NCBI RefSeq assembly: GCF_032190615.1
Contig: NZ_JAVLAT010000001.1
Span: 2,240,501 to 2,304,500, forward strand
Source: Brucella pseudogrignonensis
Lineage (GTDB): Bacteria; Pseudomonadota; Alphaproteobacteria; Rhizobiales; Rhizobiaceae
Direction of reading: 5' to 3'
Length of the DNA stretch: 64,000 nucleotides
Shown piece after piece: positions 49,001 through 58,072 of the stretch. The notes beneath the pieces are model-generated. The model ran no database searches. It was not told the DNA's origin and saw only the letters and a program-made list of their open reading frames with translations. Position 1 is the stretch's first letter; each line of letters opens with the position of its first letter. A program made the translations under genes and the position numbers.

Positions 49001-49507
49001 GTTGGCTTGGCGGGCCAGGGCAATGGTCCGTTGAGCGGTCAGATTGATGCCAGAAACTTTTCGATCATCAACGAGCCTCGCCTTGCAAAAATTGTTTCTT
49101 CTTCGCCATCAACAGGTGGCACAAGCCTCAATCAGGCCGTTAAACGTGATATCGACGTATCCCGAGTTGATGTGGAGCGCGGCTTCTCTTTGATAGAAAA
49201 AGGCACAGGATATTTGAAGCTTTCGAAGGGCGTTCTTCGATCGCCAACCGTTGGGGCAACGTTTCAGGGCACTCTTTATGATCCGCAGGGAAATATGTCG
49301 ATGACCGGCACATTCATGCCTGCTTATGGCGTGAACCGGATCTTCGGTGAAGTACCGATCTTTGGCGCGCTTTTGGGCAACGGACGTGATCGCGGTCTTT
49401 TGGGTATAACGTTCAAGCTTGAAGGTACCGCTAAAGCGCCACAAGTAATTGTCAACCCGATTTCAATTATTGCTCCCGGTATTTTTCGTTCGATCTTTGA
49501 GTTTTGA
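46070..49507 (+). CDS. AsmA/YhdP-like protein with DUF3971
   Basis: 1145 residues. A basic cytoplasmic N-terminus (GRRKRSFF) precedes one membrane helix (about 43-68), then a very long, beta-rich periplasmic region typical of AsmA-like proteins, with a DUF3971-type middle part (FEILTTSAISMPA, WPIDVADGARAWVLKNLFGGRLTD) and an AsmA-like C-terminal end (FQGTLYDPQGNMSMTGTFMPAYGVNRIFGEVPIFG). Such proteins form hydrophobic grooves thought to move phospholipids between membranes. Start is TTG 46070. Monocistronic, with a terminator shared with tyrS. Confidence 0.86.
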   Translation: MTEKEHKIRFSKREMKRIVRLAADGDDGGVFVIGRRKRSFFSLCSHAVLSLCIALVLIGGVGFVILRGGVTSNMLREEAQKNLTRLLGDRASASIGSAGFSLDQNSLVALEARDVSISDPGQRIEIQNIKSVRLGLAPLPLLTGNVRVAELEIDGAAFDLPEQEGAGFWKSLPYDKRGFVDFDVLSDDLFSAMRRNLELLHDQNTKALSLMNTTVRFKAGDEQQSIEIRKLRLIEDAGRIKLDGTVVWNGKIIAVDGNIDRKGEDNELDSFKVNISNIPLDLGSSAAVAPIIDGNRVNPAHFELKGNASLTLSGKTAHAEEPDTIGAELAVDGIDMQLGRVEDVRGSAVLRLEHSVGSQKIEVLPSRVQLGGLQAQFNGAFGPDFQAQDAVSDPSYRFEILTTSAISMPAESSDPPLSFGVRIAGSFLSKQQRIQFSNLDVQTASGELYGQGSIGFGSGSPEMIFMLRIPEMPVADAKHLWPIDVADGARAWVLKNLFGGRLTDSRIEISLAGGRFNGPGLPPPLTDEEIKADFNVEQTRFDVIGELPPVRDVNGTVSVRGARTTIKLDKGVAYTPDNRQADVSEGTLFIPWGPQRPVIANLDLLVSGQAAAIAEIAGKKPIDVLKNVPFLPQDVTGDVKSRVKVSFAVSKDPPPGTLKWEADIGFKNLSIGKPVGGSKVTDADGNIKVDQTAAIITADAKLDGIPAKITMTEPVDRSGPAKRDQQVRLEIDDKSRDKVLPGLKDVFSGPISIDLGMEENGKRHVVANLDKTQVDLPWLGWRKGSGIASKAEFDLVKSTGSDGKIDIRNLVLTGDAFGAKGSFSIAGGDLQSADLTDVRLNRSDRLSIKATKGTGGYRVNVSGSKFDARSLIKQFSDVGKKTGGSKGNTTRVVVSAQIDQVTGFNDETLRNVAVSYESAGSKISGVSVNAQTSSGESFVATNNDQGDARSVSLQSNDAGAILRFFDFYDKMRGGKITVGLAGQGNGPLSGQIDARNFSIINEPRLAKIVSSSPSTGGTSLNQAVKRDIDVSRVDVERGFSLIEKGTGYLKLSKGVLRSPTVGATFQGTLYDPQGNMSMTGTFMPAYGVNRIFGEVPIFGALLGNGRDRGLLGITFKLEGTAKAPQVIVNPISIIAPGIFRSIFEF

Positions 49508-49515
49508 TGGATAAC

Positions 49516-49545
49516 AAAAAAGCCCGGCTCAGCCGGGCTTTTTTT
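49516..49545. terminator. Bidirectional terminator between convergent genes
   Basis: 13-bp stem AAAAAAGCCCGGC/GCCGGGCTTTTTT (49516-49528 with 49532-49544), loop TCA; usable from both strands. Lies between the AsmA-like gene and tyrS. Confidence 0.93.
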
Positions 49546-49562
49546 ACGTGAATTTTATCCAA

Positions 49563-50816
49563 TTAAGCAGGACGGATCAGCACGTGACGCTTCTTGCCAA
49601 GCGAAACTTTGATAACGCCTTGATCGTTAAGTGCTGATGCATTGATCGACAAACGAGGGTCGGTCACAACTTCATCATTAATGCGAACTGCGCCGCCTTC
49701 AATGTGACGACGTGCTTCGCCATTGGTGGCGCAAAGTTCAGCAAGCACCATCAATGCAAGCACACCGATGCCATCATTGAGTGTCGCTTTGTGCACGCCA
49801 ACGGTCGGAAGATTTTCAGAAAGTTCACCGTCCTCAAACGTTTTGCGAGCGGTATCAGCGGCTTCTTCGGCTGTATCGCGACCATGTAGAATTGCGGTAA
49901 TCTCGGTGGCGAGGATTTTCTTCGCCTCGTTGATTTCAGAGCCACCGAGAGCTGCCAGCTTAGCGATCTCATCCAGTGGCAGCGTTGTGTAGAGCTTCAG
50001 GAAGCGTTCGACGTCTGCATCTTCTGTATTGCGCCAATACTGCCAGAAGTCATAGGCACTGAGCATATCTGCGTTTAGCCAGATCGCACCGCCCAGCGAC
50101 TTGCCCATCTTCTGGCCAGAAGCTGTGGTCAGCAATGGCGAGGTGAGGGCGTAGAGCTGTGGCGTACCCATACGGTGACCGAGATCGATACCGTTGATGA
50201 TATTGCCCCACTGATCGGAGCCGCCCATCTGAAGGCGTACGCCATAACGTTTGTTAAGCTCAACGAAGTCATAGGCCTGAAGAATCATGTAGTTAAATTC
50301 GAGGAACGAAAGCGACTGTTCACGATCCAGGCGTGTTTTGACAGAATCAAACGACAACATGCGGTTAACCGAGAAATGACGGCCAACATCGCGCAGGAAT
50401 TCGAGATAATTGATATCGCGCAGCCAGTCAGCATTGTTGACCATCAGCGCGTCTTTCGGACCGTTGCCGAAAGTCAGGTAGTTTGCGAAGACGCGTTTGA
50501 TACCGGCGATATTATCGGCAATGGTATCTTCGGTCATAAGCTTGCGTGCTTCATCCTTGAAGGATGGATCGCCAACCATGCCTGTGCCGCCACCCATAAG
50601 GGCTACAGCGCGATGGCCTGTATGTTGCAGCCAATGCAGCATCATGATCTGAATCAGGCCGCCTGCATGCAGGCTTGGCGCTGTCGGATCAAAGCCGATA
50701 TAGGCTGTCACGGTTTCCTTAACCAACAATTCGTCGAGGCCGCTTTCATCAGACATCTGATGAATAAAGCCGCGCTCGGAAAGCGTGCGAAGAAAATCGG
50801 ATTTAAAACCGGACAT
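49563..50816 (-). CDS. tyrS: Tyrosyl-tRNA synthetase
   Basis: Class I synthetase for tRNA-Tyr. 417 residues: [21 protein letters not shown] holds the HIGH-type motif (HAGG), GGSDQWGNI is a Tyr-recognition segment, KMGKS is the KMSKS loop, and a C-terminal S4 RNA-binding domain covers the last ~65 residues ([14 protein letters not shown]). Divergent from anmK, with ~115 bases between. Confidence 0.96.
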   Translation of the reverse strand: MSGFKSDFLRTLSERGFIHQMSDESGLDELLVKETVTAYIGFDPTAPSLHAGGLIQIMMLHWLQHTGHRAVALMGGGTGMVGDPSFKDEARKLMTEDTIADNIAGIKRVFANYLTFGNGPKDALMVNNADWLRDINYLEFLRDVGRHFSVNRMLSFDSVKTRLDREQSLSFLEFNYMILQAYDFVELNKRYGVRLQMGGSDQWGNIINGIDLGHRMGTPQLYALTSPLLTTASGQKMGKSLGGAIWLNADMLSAYDFWQYWRNTEDADVERFLKLYTTLPLDEIAKLAALGGSEINEAKKILATEITAILHGRDTAEEAADTARKTFEDGELSENLPTVGVHKATLNDGIGVLALMVLAELCATNGEARRHIEGGAVRINDEVVTDPRLSINASALNDQGVIKVSLGKKRHVLIRPA

Positions 50817-50930
50817 GCCCTTTTCCTGACTGATTAGGCGAGAATGAAATTAACAGTAATCAAGTGCTTACTGCCTTATGATATTTTGCCTTTAGCATTA
50901 TTCATGCAAAAATAACAAGGAAAGTCCGAT

Positions 50931-52058
50931 ATGGCCGATTTGAAACGCGCAATTGGGTTGATGAGCGGCACGTCGATGGATGGTATCGATATCGCGCTTG
51001 TCACCACCGATGGCGAGAGTTTGGTCGAACGCGGACCATCTAGTGCAGTTTCTTATTCTGATGGATTTCGCGCACGGTTGAAGGCAGCTCTTATTGATGC
51101 GCTTAGTATCAGTGATCGCAGTGAGCGTCCTGGCGTTCTCAGACAACTTGAACATGATCAAACCCTTCTTCATGCGATTGCCGTTCAGGATTTTCTCTAT
51201 GAGAATTCATTGGACCCGAAAGATATTGATGTGATCGGGTTCCATGGTCAGACCGTACTGCATCGCCCGCGCGAGGCGCTCACCGTTCAGATCGGCGATG
51301 GAGCATTGCTTGCCGCAGAAACCGGCATTCCTGTTGTTTATGACATGCGCGCAGAGGATATGCGGAATAGTGGTGAGGGTGCCCCGTTGATCCCGGCCTA
51401 TCATGCGGCTCTCGCTGCCAACTTGCCTTCAGGTCTTGAAGGGCCGGTCGTCTTCGTCAATATCGGCGGCATATCCAACCTCACTTATGTCGACGAAGCA
51501 GGCAGGCTGATGGCCTATGATAGCGGGCCGGGCAACATGCTGATTGATCAATGGATGGAACTGCATGAGCGGGGCAGCTATGACCCGGGCGGTATCACAG
51601 CAATGAGCGGTGTCGTTGATGATGCTCTGGCCGCTCGTTATCTCGATCACGCGTTTTTCAAAGGGAATCATCGCCGATCGCTGGATCGTGGCGATTTTAT
51701 CGTTCCGGCAAAAGATACTGTGGATTTAGCTACAGGTGCACGCACACTCGCATATGTGAGTGCAGCCTCCATTCTGCGTTCTGCATCGCATTTGCCGTCA
51801 CAGCCCCGTACTTATGTGGTGAGCGGCGGCGGACGTAAGAATGCGGCCATTATGTCTGAGCTGAGTGCGTTGACTGAACACGAAGGCGCTCGTGTCGTTG
51901 ACGCCGACAATGTTGGTATCGATGGCGATGCAATGGAAGCGGAAGCATGGGCCTATCTGGCTGTGCGATCCATGCGTGGGCTTCCACTGACATATCCAAC
52001 CACAACGGGTTGCGATAAGCCTGTGTCGGGCGGGGTTCTGGTTCTTCCGCCACAATAA
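50931..52058 (+). CDS. anmK: Anhydro-N-acetylmuramic acid kinase
   Basis: Converts anhydroMurNAc to MurNAc-6-phosphate in peptidoglycan recycling, downstream of NagZ. 375 residues. Nucleotide-binding N-terminus [16 protein letters not shown], then [26 protein letters not shown] and [13 protein letters not shown], all family signatures. ATG 50931 preceded by AAGGAAAG. anmK next to tyrS is a frequent pair in Alphaproteobacteria. Confidence 0.95.
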   Translation: MADLKRAIGLMSGTSMDGIDIALVTTDGESLVERGPSSAVSYSDGFRARLKAALIDALSISDRSERPGVLRQLEHDQTLLHAIAVQDFLYENSLDPKDIDVIGFHGQTVLHRPREALTVQIGDGALLAAETGIPVVYDMRAEDMRNSGEGAPLIPAYHAALAANLPSGLEGPVVFVNIGGISNLTYVDEAGRLMAYDSGPGNMLIDQWMELHERGSYDPGGITAMSGVVDDALAARYLDHAFFKGNHRRSLDRGDFIVPAKDTVDLATGARTLAYVSAASILRSASHLPSQPRTYVVSGGGRKNAAIMSELSALTEHEGARVVDADNVGIDGDAMEAEAWAYLAVRSMRGLPLTYPTTTGCDKPVSGGVLVLPPQ

Positions 52059-52087
52059 AAGCCCGGCGATCAAACACACCGGGCTTT
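52058..52087. terminator. Terminator between convergent anmK and hydrolase genes
   Basis: 9-bp stem AAAGCCCGG/CCGGGCTTT (52058-52066 with 52079-52087), 12-base loop; the first base is the last base of the anmK stop. Confidence 0.8.
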
Positions 52088-52110
52088 CATCAAGTCAAAC
52101 TATAAAGCGT

Positions 52111-52785
52111 TTAACGCAGACGCTTCTGGCGGACTTCAACCAGTTCGCCAGCAAGGCGACGATCCAGATATTCCGAGCACTCATCGATCAGAAGATCACC
52201 CTGTCCGGTGAAGAAGTGGTTCGCACCCGGCATTGTGTTCTGGGTGATCGTGATCCCCTTCTGTGTCTTAAGCTTGTCGACAAGCACCTGCACGTCCTTT
52301 GGAGGTGCAACCTTGTCCTGATCACCGTGAATGATCAGACCCGATGAAGGGCAAGGTGCGAGGAACGCGAAGTCATAGGTGTTTGGCTGCGGAGCGACTG
52401 AGATGAAGCCCTCGATTTCCGGGCGGCGCATCAGAAGCTGCATACCGATCCATGAACCAAACGAATAACCGGCAACCCAGCAATTCTTGGAATCTGGATG
52501 CAAAGCCTGAACCCAGTCAAGGGCGCTTGCCGCATCTGACAGTTCGCCAGCGCCGTGGTCGAACTCGCCCTGACTGCGGCCAATGCCACGGAAATTGAAG
52601 CGAAGCGTCGTAAAACCGCGCTGTTGAAACATGTAGAACAGATCATAAACGATCTTGTTGTTCATGGTTCCACCGAACTGCGGGTGCGGATGCAGGATAA
52701 GCGCTATTGGTGCGTTCTTTTCGCGTGAAGGCTGATAACGGCCTTCAAGGCGTCCGGCTGGGCCGTTGAAAATGACTTCTGGCAT
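52111..52785 (-). CDS. Alpha/beta hydrolase
   Basis: 224 residues, alpha/beta-hydrolase fold. Oxyanion segment LILHPHPQFGGTMNN, nucleophile elbow GYSFGSWIG (Ser), acid in IIHGDQDKVAPPKDV, and catalytic His in GANHFFTG. The HPHPxxGG start resembles the family annotated as KANL3/Tex30-like or CocE-like small hydrolases; the substrate is unknown. ATG 52785 (MPEVIFNGP) is preferred over the frame to 52821. Divergent from sufS2. Confidence 0.87.
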   Translation of the reverse strand: MPEVIFNGPAGRLEGRYQPSREKNAPIALILHPHPQFGGTMNNKIVYDLFYMFQQRGFTTLRFNFRGIGRSQGEFDHGAGELSDAASALDWVQALHPDSKNCWVAGYSFGSWIGMQLLMRRPEIEGFISVAPQPNTYDFAFLAPCPSSGLIIHGDQDKVAPPKDVQVLVDKLKTQKGITITQNTMPGANHFFTGQGDLLIDECSEYLDRRLAGELVEVRQKRLR

Positions 52786-52988
52786 GTGTACTCCGCTAGT
52801 GATCGGAAGATCGGCTCTCAAGTGGCGAACTTGACGTGGCAGTGCGCCGCTTCTAGAACCAATTTGAAATTTCGTTAGACTGGACCATAGTTCAGTACCT
52901 GATGTGGCTTAATAGGCTTTTCCTGACTGAAAATTCAAGAAAATTGCGCTTATCGCCACGTAAAGGCTTCGCTTAGGAGATAGTATCG

Positions 52989-54155
52989 GTGATCGGAACC
53001 GGCAAGAGGCTCTATCTGGACTATAATGCCAGTGCGCCATTGCTTGATGAAGCACGCAATGCGGTCATCGATGCATTAGGCATTACCGGCAACCCGTCAT
53101 CAGTGCATCGTGAAGGACGAGCCGCACGTGCATTGGTCGAATCGGCGCGGCGCAGTGTGGCAGCGCTTGTAAATGCTAAGTCGGACCATGTATTTTTCAC
53201 ATCGGGCGCGACTGAAGCCGGATCCACACTCCTGACACCAGTTTATATGATGGGCCGCTCCCCCGTGCGTCTGTCACATCTTTATATCAGCGCTACCGAG
53301 CATCCTTGCATGCTGGCCGGTGGGCAGTTCTTGCCAGAAAACATCTCCGTTATTCCCGTTGATGAAAACGGTATCCTGCGTCTTGAAGCTTTAGAACAGG
53401 CCTTAAAAGCTCACGACAAAAGCGCAGGCTTGCCGCTCGTTGCCGTTCAGGCAGCAAACAATGAAACTGGCGTGATCCAGCCAATCCGCGATATTGCAGC
53501 AATTGTCAAAGCGTCAGGCGGTATATTCGTCGTTGACGCTGTGCAGGCAGCAGGACGTATTAAATTAGATATTACAGATAATTGCGGTGATTACTTAATA
53601 ATCTCATCACACAAGATTGGTGGGCCGAAGGGTGTGGGTGCGGTTATCGCAATTTCTGATCTGATGATGCCAAAAGCACTGGTGCGCGGTGGCGGTCAGG
53701 AAAAGGGTCATCGGGCTGGCACCGAGGCGCTGCCACTTATTGCGGGCTTTGGGAGAGCAGCTGACGTTGCGGCGGAACGACTGAACGGCGATGGCTGGTC
53801 TTCGCAATTGCGTGACAGACTGGAAGCCGGGCTTATGGAAATAACACCCGATGCCACAATCCATGGCAAAGAAGTTGATCGTCTGCCAAACACGACGTTT
53901 TTCTCGCTCGACGGGCAAAAGGCTGAGACCGTCCAGATCGCATTTGATCTTGGCGGCATAGCTTTGTCGGCGGGCTCAGCGTGTTCGTCGGGCAAGGTGG
54001 GGCCGAGCCACGTGCTGGCCGCTATGGGGCATGAAGATGGTCCCGGCGCGATCCGCGTGTCACTTGAGCCAGAAGCCTCGGCAGAATCTGTTGATCAGTT
54101 CCTGGACGTTTTGCGCAAAATCGTCGCCCGTCACGAGCGTTCCAGACCCAGTTAA
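52989..54155 (+). CDS. sufS2: Cysteine desulfurase, IscS/NifS type, in the suf locus
   Basis: PLP enzyme that takes sulfur from cysteine for cluster assembly. 388 residues; PLP Lys209 in ISSHKIGGPKGVGAV, and the sulfur-carrying Cys332 in SAGSACSSGKVGPSHVL on a flexible loop, the group I (IscS/NifS) pattern. Start GTG 52989 with AGGAG upstream. In rhizobia this gene heads the sufS2BCDS1XA operon, hence the symbol. It is separated from sufB by 191 bases holding regulatory sites, so it may be only partly co-transcribed. Confidence 0.9.
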   Translation: MIGTGKRLYLDYNASAPLLDEARNAVIDALGITGNPSSVHREGRAARALVESARRSVAALVNAKSDHVFFTSGATEAGSTLLTPVYMMGRSPVRLSHLYISATEHPCMLAGGQFLPENISVIPVDENGILRLEALEQALKAHDKSAGLPLVAVQAANNETGVIQPIRDIAAIVKASGGIFVVDAVQAAGRIKLDITDNCGDYLIISSHKIGGPKGVGAVIAISDLMMPKALVRGGGQEKGHRAGTEALPLIAGFGRAADVAAERLNGDGWSSQLRDRLEAGLMEITPDATIHGKEVDRLPNTTFFSLDGQKAETVQIAFDLGGIALSAGSACSSGKVGPSHVLAAMGHEDGPGAIRVSLEPEASAESVDQFLDVLRKIVARHERSRPS

Positions 54156-54229
54156 AAGCAGAATCAGGCGTAAGCTGTAAATTATTCTTGAATTTTACTG
54201 GCAAATTTAAAGCTGGGCTTGAAATTGAG

Positions 54230-54246
54230 TTTAGAAAGGTTTTAAA
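54230..54246. promoter_or_regulatory. Irr-type (ICE-like) operator upstream of sufB
   Basis: TTTAGAA-AGG-TTTTAAA, a near-perfect inverted repeat (one mismatch) resembling the iron control element bound by Irr in Alphaproteobacteria, as I remember it: TTTAGAA-N3-TTCTAAA. It lies about 100 bases before the sufB ATG. Irr binds under low iron; suf genes are known iron-regulated targets in this order. Confidence 0.5.
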
Positions 54247-54270
54247 GAAGCGTCACGCACACTATATTGT

Positions 54271-54295
54271 GGCGACGATAACGGCTATCATCGCC
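54271..54295. promoter_or_regulatory. Palindrome upstream of sufB
   Basis: GGCGACGATA/TATCATCGCC, 10-base arms with one mismatch and a 5-base centre. It could be an operator for an iron or redox regulator such as RirA, or a hairpin in the sufB leader. No T-run follows, so it is not an obvious terminator. Confidence 0.45.
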
Positions 54296-54346
54296 CTGAC
54301 GTTTGCAACTGTCGAACCTTGAATTCGACGAGGATGGAGAACGCCA

Positions 54347-55870
54347 ATGCCTGCAGTGCAGGAGACCATTGATCAGGTTCGCGGCTTGGACGTGGACCAG
54401 TATAAGTACGGATTTGAGACAACTATCGAATCCGAGAAGGCCCCGAAGGGTCTGAACGAAGACATCATTCGCTTCATTTCTGCTAAAAAAGACGAGCCGG
54501 AATGGATGCTGGAGTGGCGTTTGAAAGCCTATGAACGCTGGCTTACCATGGAAGAGCCAACGTGGGCGCGCGTCGAATATCCAAAGATCGACTTTCAGGA
54601 TCTTTATTATTATGCAGCCCCGAAGAATCAGACCGGTCCGAAGTCGCTGGATGAAGTCGATCCGGAGCTACTTCGCACCTATGAAAAGCTCGGTATTCCG
54701 CTGCGCGAACAGGAAATCCTTGCTGGCGTGCGCAAGCAGGGCGATCCAAGCGAAATCGACGGCAATCCATCGGACAATGTCTATGCATCTGGCCGCGTGG
54801 CTGTTGATGCCGTTTTCGACAGTGTTTCGGTTGTCACGACCTTCAAGGCAGAGCTCGCCAAAGCTGGCGTGATCTTCTGCTCGATCTCGGAAGCCATTCG
54901 CGAGCATCCTGAACTGGTTCAGAAGTATCTCGCTTCGGTTGTTCCTGTTTCGGACAATTATTACGCGACACTGAATTCTGCTGTCTTCACCGATGGTTCG
55001 TTTGTCTATGTGCCAAAGGGCGTTCGCTGCCCGATGGAGCTTTCGACCTATTTCCGTATCAACGAAAAGAATACGGGTCAGTTTGAACGCACGCTGATCA
55101 TCGCGGAAGAGGGCGCTTACGTCTCCTATCTCGAAGGCTGCACTGCACCACAGCGTGATGAAAATCAGCTCCATGCAGCTGTTGTTGAACTGGTTGCGCT
55201 TGAAAATGCTGAGATCAAGTACTCGACTGTTCAGAACTGGTATCCGGGTGACAGCAACGGCAAGGGCGGCATCTACAATTTCGTGACCAAGCGTGGCGAT
55301 TGCCGTGGCGATAATTCCAAGATTTCATGGACGCAGGTTGAAACCGGCTCTGCGGTAACATGGAAATATCCGTCCTGCATTCTGCGTGGCGACAATTCGC
55401 GTGGTGAGTTCTACTCGATTGCCGTTTCCAACGGTTATCAGCAGATCGACAGTGGCACCAAGATGATTCACCTTGGCAAGAACACGTCGAGCCGCATCAT
55501 CTCCAAGGGTATTTCGGCAGGCAACTCCAACAATACCTATCGCGGACAGGTTTCTGCGCATCGCAAGGCCGAGAATGCCCGTAACTTCACCCAGTGCGAC
55601 TCGCTGCTGATCGGCAATGATTGCGGCGCGCATACTGTACCCTACATCGAGGCGAAAAACGCCACGGCACAGTTTGAGCACGAGGCAACCACCTCCAAGA
55701 TTTCCGAAGATCAGCTGTTCTACGTTATGCAGCGCGGTATCCCGGAAGAGGAGGCTATCGCCCTCATCGTCAATGGTTTTGTGAAGGAAGTCATTCAGGA
55801 ACTGCCAATGGAATTTGCTGTCGAAGCACAGAAGCTTATTGGCATTTCGCTTGAAGGCAGCGTCGGTTAA
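54347..55870 (+). CDS. sufB: Fe-S cluster scaffold protein SufB
   Basis: Scaffold of the SufBC2D complex on which Fe-S clusters are built. 507 residues. Family segments: [72 protein letters not shown], and the C-terminal [20 protein letters not shown] with conserved Cys. ATG 54347 is preceded by GATGGAGAACGCC. First of four suf genes with short gaps. Confidence 0.97.
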   Translation: MPAVQETIDQVRGLDVDQYKYGFETTIESEKAPKGLNEDIIRFISAKKDEPEWMLEWRLKAYERWLTMEEPTWARVEYPKIDFQDLYYYAAPKNQTGPKSLDEVDPELLRTYEKLGIPLREQEILAGVRKQGDPSEIDGNPSDNVYASGRVAVDAVFDSVSVVTTFKAELAKAGVIFCSISEAIREHPELVQKYLASVVPVSDNYYATLNSAVFTDGSFVYVPKGVRCPMELSTYFRINEKNTGQFERTLIIAEEGAYVSYLEGCTAPQRDENQLHAAVVELVALENAEIKYSTVQNWYPGDSNGKGGIYNFVTKRGDCRGDNSKISWTQVETGSAVTWKYPSCILRGDNSRGEFYSIAVSNGYQQIDSGTKMIHLGKNTSSRIISKGISAGNSNNTYRGQVSAHRKAENARNFTQCDSLLIGNDCGAHTVPYIEAKNATAQFEHEATTSKISEDQLFYVMQRGIPEEEAIALIVNGFVKEVIQELPMEFAVEAQKLIGISLEGSVG

Positions 55871-55975
55871 TCCGACGCGCTTTACTGCCTTACCGCATCC
55901 GATTTTCTGGCCAGCCCTTTAACTGGCATAAGCAGTCCCTCGCTGAGGCTGCGCTGAGAGACAAGGTTTATACCC

Positions 55976-56731
55976 ATGCTTGAGATCATCAACCTTCATG
56001 CAAAGATCGCTGACACGGATACAGAAATCATCCGTGGTCTGAACCTCACTGTAAACAAGGGCGAAGTTGCCGCTATTATGGGCCCGAATGGCTCTGGCAA
56101 ATCGACATTGTCCTATATCCTTGCAGGCCGCGACGATTACGACGTGACTGAAGGCGACATTCTTTACAACGGCGAGTCGATTCTCGAACTCGATCCTGCT
56201 GAACGCGCTGCCAAGGGCATCTTCCTTGCGTTCCAGTATCCGATGGAAATCCCAGGCGTTGCCACGATGGAGTTCCTGAAAGTTGCGATGAACAGCCAGC
56301 GCAAAGCGCGCGGCGAAGCAGAACTGAAGATTCCTGAATTCATCAAGCGCGTGAAGGATGCTGCTGGCGGCCTGAACATCGATATGAACATGCTCAAGCG
56401 TCCGCTGAATGTGGGCTTCTCGGGCGGCGAAAAGAAGCGTGCTGAAATTCTTCAGATGCAACTGCTGGAGCCAAGCCTTTGCGTTCTCGACGAAACCGAT
56501 TCCGGCCTCGACATCGATGCGCTGAAGATCGTTTCGGATGGCGTGAATGCGCTGCGTTCGCCAGACCGCGCCGTAATCGTGATTACTCACTATCAGCGTT
56601 TGCTTGATTATATCGTTCCAGACAGCGTGCATGTTCTTTACAAGGGACAGGTCATCAAGTCGGGCGATAAGACACTCGCAAATCACCTTGAAGAAAACGG
56701 CTATGCTGACATTATCGGCGAAGTAGCCTGA
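55976..56731 (+). CDS. sufC: Fe-S assembly ATPase SufC
   Basis: ABC-type ATPase that drives the SufBC2D scaffold. 251 residues: Walker A GPNGSGKST (36-44), Q-loop in LAFQYPMEIPGV, ABC signature FSGGEKKR, Walker B CVLDETDSGLD, H-loop VITHYQR. Lies 105 bases after sufB and 10 before sufD. Confidence 0.97.
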   Translation: MLEIINLHAKIADTDTEIIRGLNLTVNKGEVAAIMGPNGSGKSTLSYILAGRDDYDVTEGDILYNGESILELDPAERAAKGIFLAFQYPMEIPGVATMEFLKVAMNSQRKARGEAELKIPEFIKRVKDAAGGLNIDMNMLKRPLNVGFSGGEKKRAEILQMQLLEPSLCVLDETDSGLDIDALKIVSDGVNALRSPDRAVIVITHYQRLLDYIVPDSVHVLYKGQVIKSGDKTLANHLEENGYADIIGEVA

Positions 56732-56741
56732 GGAGCGGATT

Positions 56742-58010
56742 ATGAACATCCAGACCTCAAAACCAAGGACACCCGCTGAAAGCGCGCTTATCGACAGCTT
56801 CGCAACCCGTATGGGCGAGTTGCCGGGCAATGGCGATGTCGTCATTGCGCGTGACAATGCGCTGGAAGAACTGAAAATCAATGGTCTTCCGTCGCGTCGC
56901 ATTGAAAGCTGGCACTACACGGATTTCCGCACGCTGCTGAAAAGCGTGCCGGATTTCAATCCGACGGCTGGAACGAACGCGCTTCCAACATTGCTTGCAG
57001 GCTCGACTCTTCTTGCTGCAAGCAATGGTGCCGCACTGAGCGCCAAGGCTCCCGAAGGCGTGACACTGACGGCTGTGCGTGATGCGCTTTCTGATGGATC
57101 GCTCGTTCCGCAGCTTAGCGTTCGTGGCACTGACGACACGATTGGCCAGATCAATGCTGCCTATGTCAGCGATGGTTGGGCTGTTTCGATTGCTGATGAT
57201 GTTGAGCTTGAAGCCCCGCTTGAAATTCAGAACATCCAGAAGTCCGGGCAGGGGCATACACGCTTTCCGGTCGAAATTGGCTCGAATGCCAAGGCAACGA
57301 TCATCGAGCGCCAGACAGGCGGCGAGGACGATGCTTTCTCGACATCGGTAAGCAATGTGATTGTCGGCGATGGTGCTGATGTTATCTGGGTGATCCTGCG
57401 CGATTTCGGTCATTCGACGCAGCTTGCGCAGTTTAATGCAACGATTGGCGCAGGTTCGAAGCTCACGCTTTACATCGTCAATGCCGGTGGCAAGCTGATC
57501 CGTCAGGAAGTGCATCTGACTGTTGCAGGTGAGGATTCGGATTTTGAACTCCGTGGCCTCAATCTGTTGGCTGACGATTCCCACACCGACATCACCATGA
57601 CGGTTGCGCATCTGGTTGAGAATACACGTTCGACCCAGATCATCCGCAATGTGGTCAAGGACCGCGCACGCGGCGTTTTCCAGGGCATGATCCGTGTCGC
57701 ACAGATCGCTCAGAAAACCGATGCGCGCATGGCCTGCAATACGCTGCTGCTGTCTGATGATGGCGAGTTTGATGCAAAGCCTGAGCTTGAAATCTTTGCC
57801 GATGACGTTGCTTGCGGTCACGGTGCAACGGTGACTGAGCTTTCCAAAGACTATCTCTTCTATCTGATGGCACGCGGCGTTCCTGAAAACGAAGCCCGCG
57901 GTTTGCTGATCAAGGCATTCATTGCCGAGATCATTGAAGAGCTGGAGAATGAAGCTCTGGTAGAGGCACTGGAAGAAGTGCTCTCAAACTGGCTTTCAGC
58001 CCACGCTTGA
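56742..58010 (+). CDS. sufD: Fe-S cluster assembly protein SufD
   Basis: Partner of SufB in the scaffold. 422 residues. The N-terminal part has RRIESWHYTDFRTLLKS; the C-terminal beta-helix and tail have FQGMIRVAQIAQKTDARMACNTLLLSDDGEFDAKPELEI (split here by family motifs) and CGHGATVTELSKDYLFYLMARGVPENEA, the usual SufD ending. Followed at once by a hairpin terminator, before sufS. Confidence 0.96.
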   Translation: MNIQTSKPRTPAESALIDSFATRMGELPGNGDVVIARDNALEELKINGLPSRRIESWHYTDFRTLLKSVPDFNPTAGTNALPTLLAGSTLLAASNGAALSAKAPEGVTLTAVRDALSDGSLVPQLSVRGTDDTIGQINAAYVSDGWAVSIADDVELEAPLEIQNIQKSGQGHTRFPVEIGSNAKATIIERQTGGEDDAFSTSVSNVIVGDGADVIWVILRDFGHSTQLAQFNATIGAGSKLTLYIVNAGGKLIRQEVHLTVAGEDSDFELRGLNLLADDSHTDITMTVAHLVENTRSTQIIRNVVKDRARGVFQGMIRVAQIAQKTDARMACNTLLLSDDGEFDAKPELEIFADDVACGHGATVTELSKDYLFYLMARGVPENEARGLLIKAFIAEIIEELENEALVEALEEVLSNWLSAHA

Positions 58011-58016
58011 TTGAAC

Positions 58017-58047
58017 AAGGCGGAGTAAAAATCTACTCCGCCTTTTC
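58017..58047 (+). terminator. Intrinsic terminator inside the suf operon
   Basis: 11-bp perfect stem AAGGCGGAGTA/TACTCCGCCTT (58017-58027 with 58034-58044), 6-base loop, T-run through 58046. It begins seven bases after the sufD stop and ends 26 bases before the sufS start, so it should reduce read-through into sufS-sufT. Confidence 0.85.
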
Positions 58048-58072
58048 TGCCTCAATGGTAGAAGGAACGATC

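Noticed and set aside
56757-57821. 354-residue minus-strand frame
   Set aside because: Antisense to sufD; no recognisable protein features.
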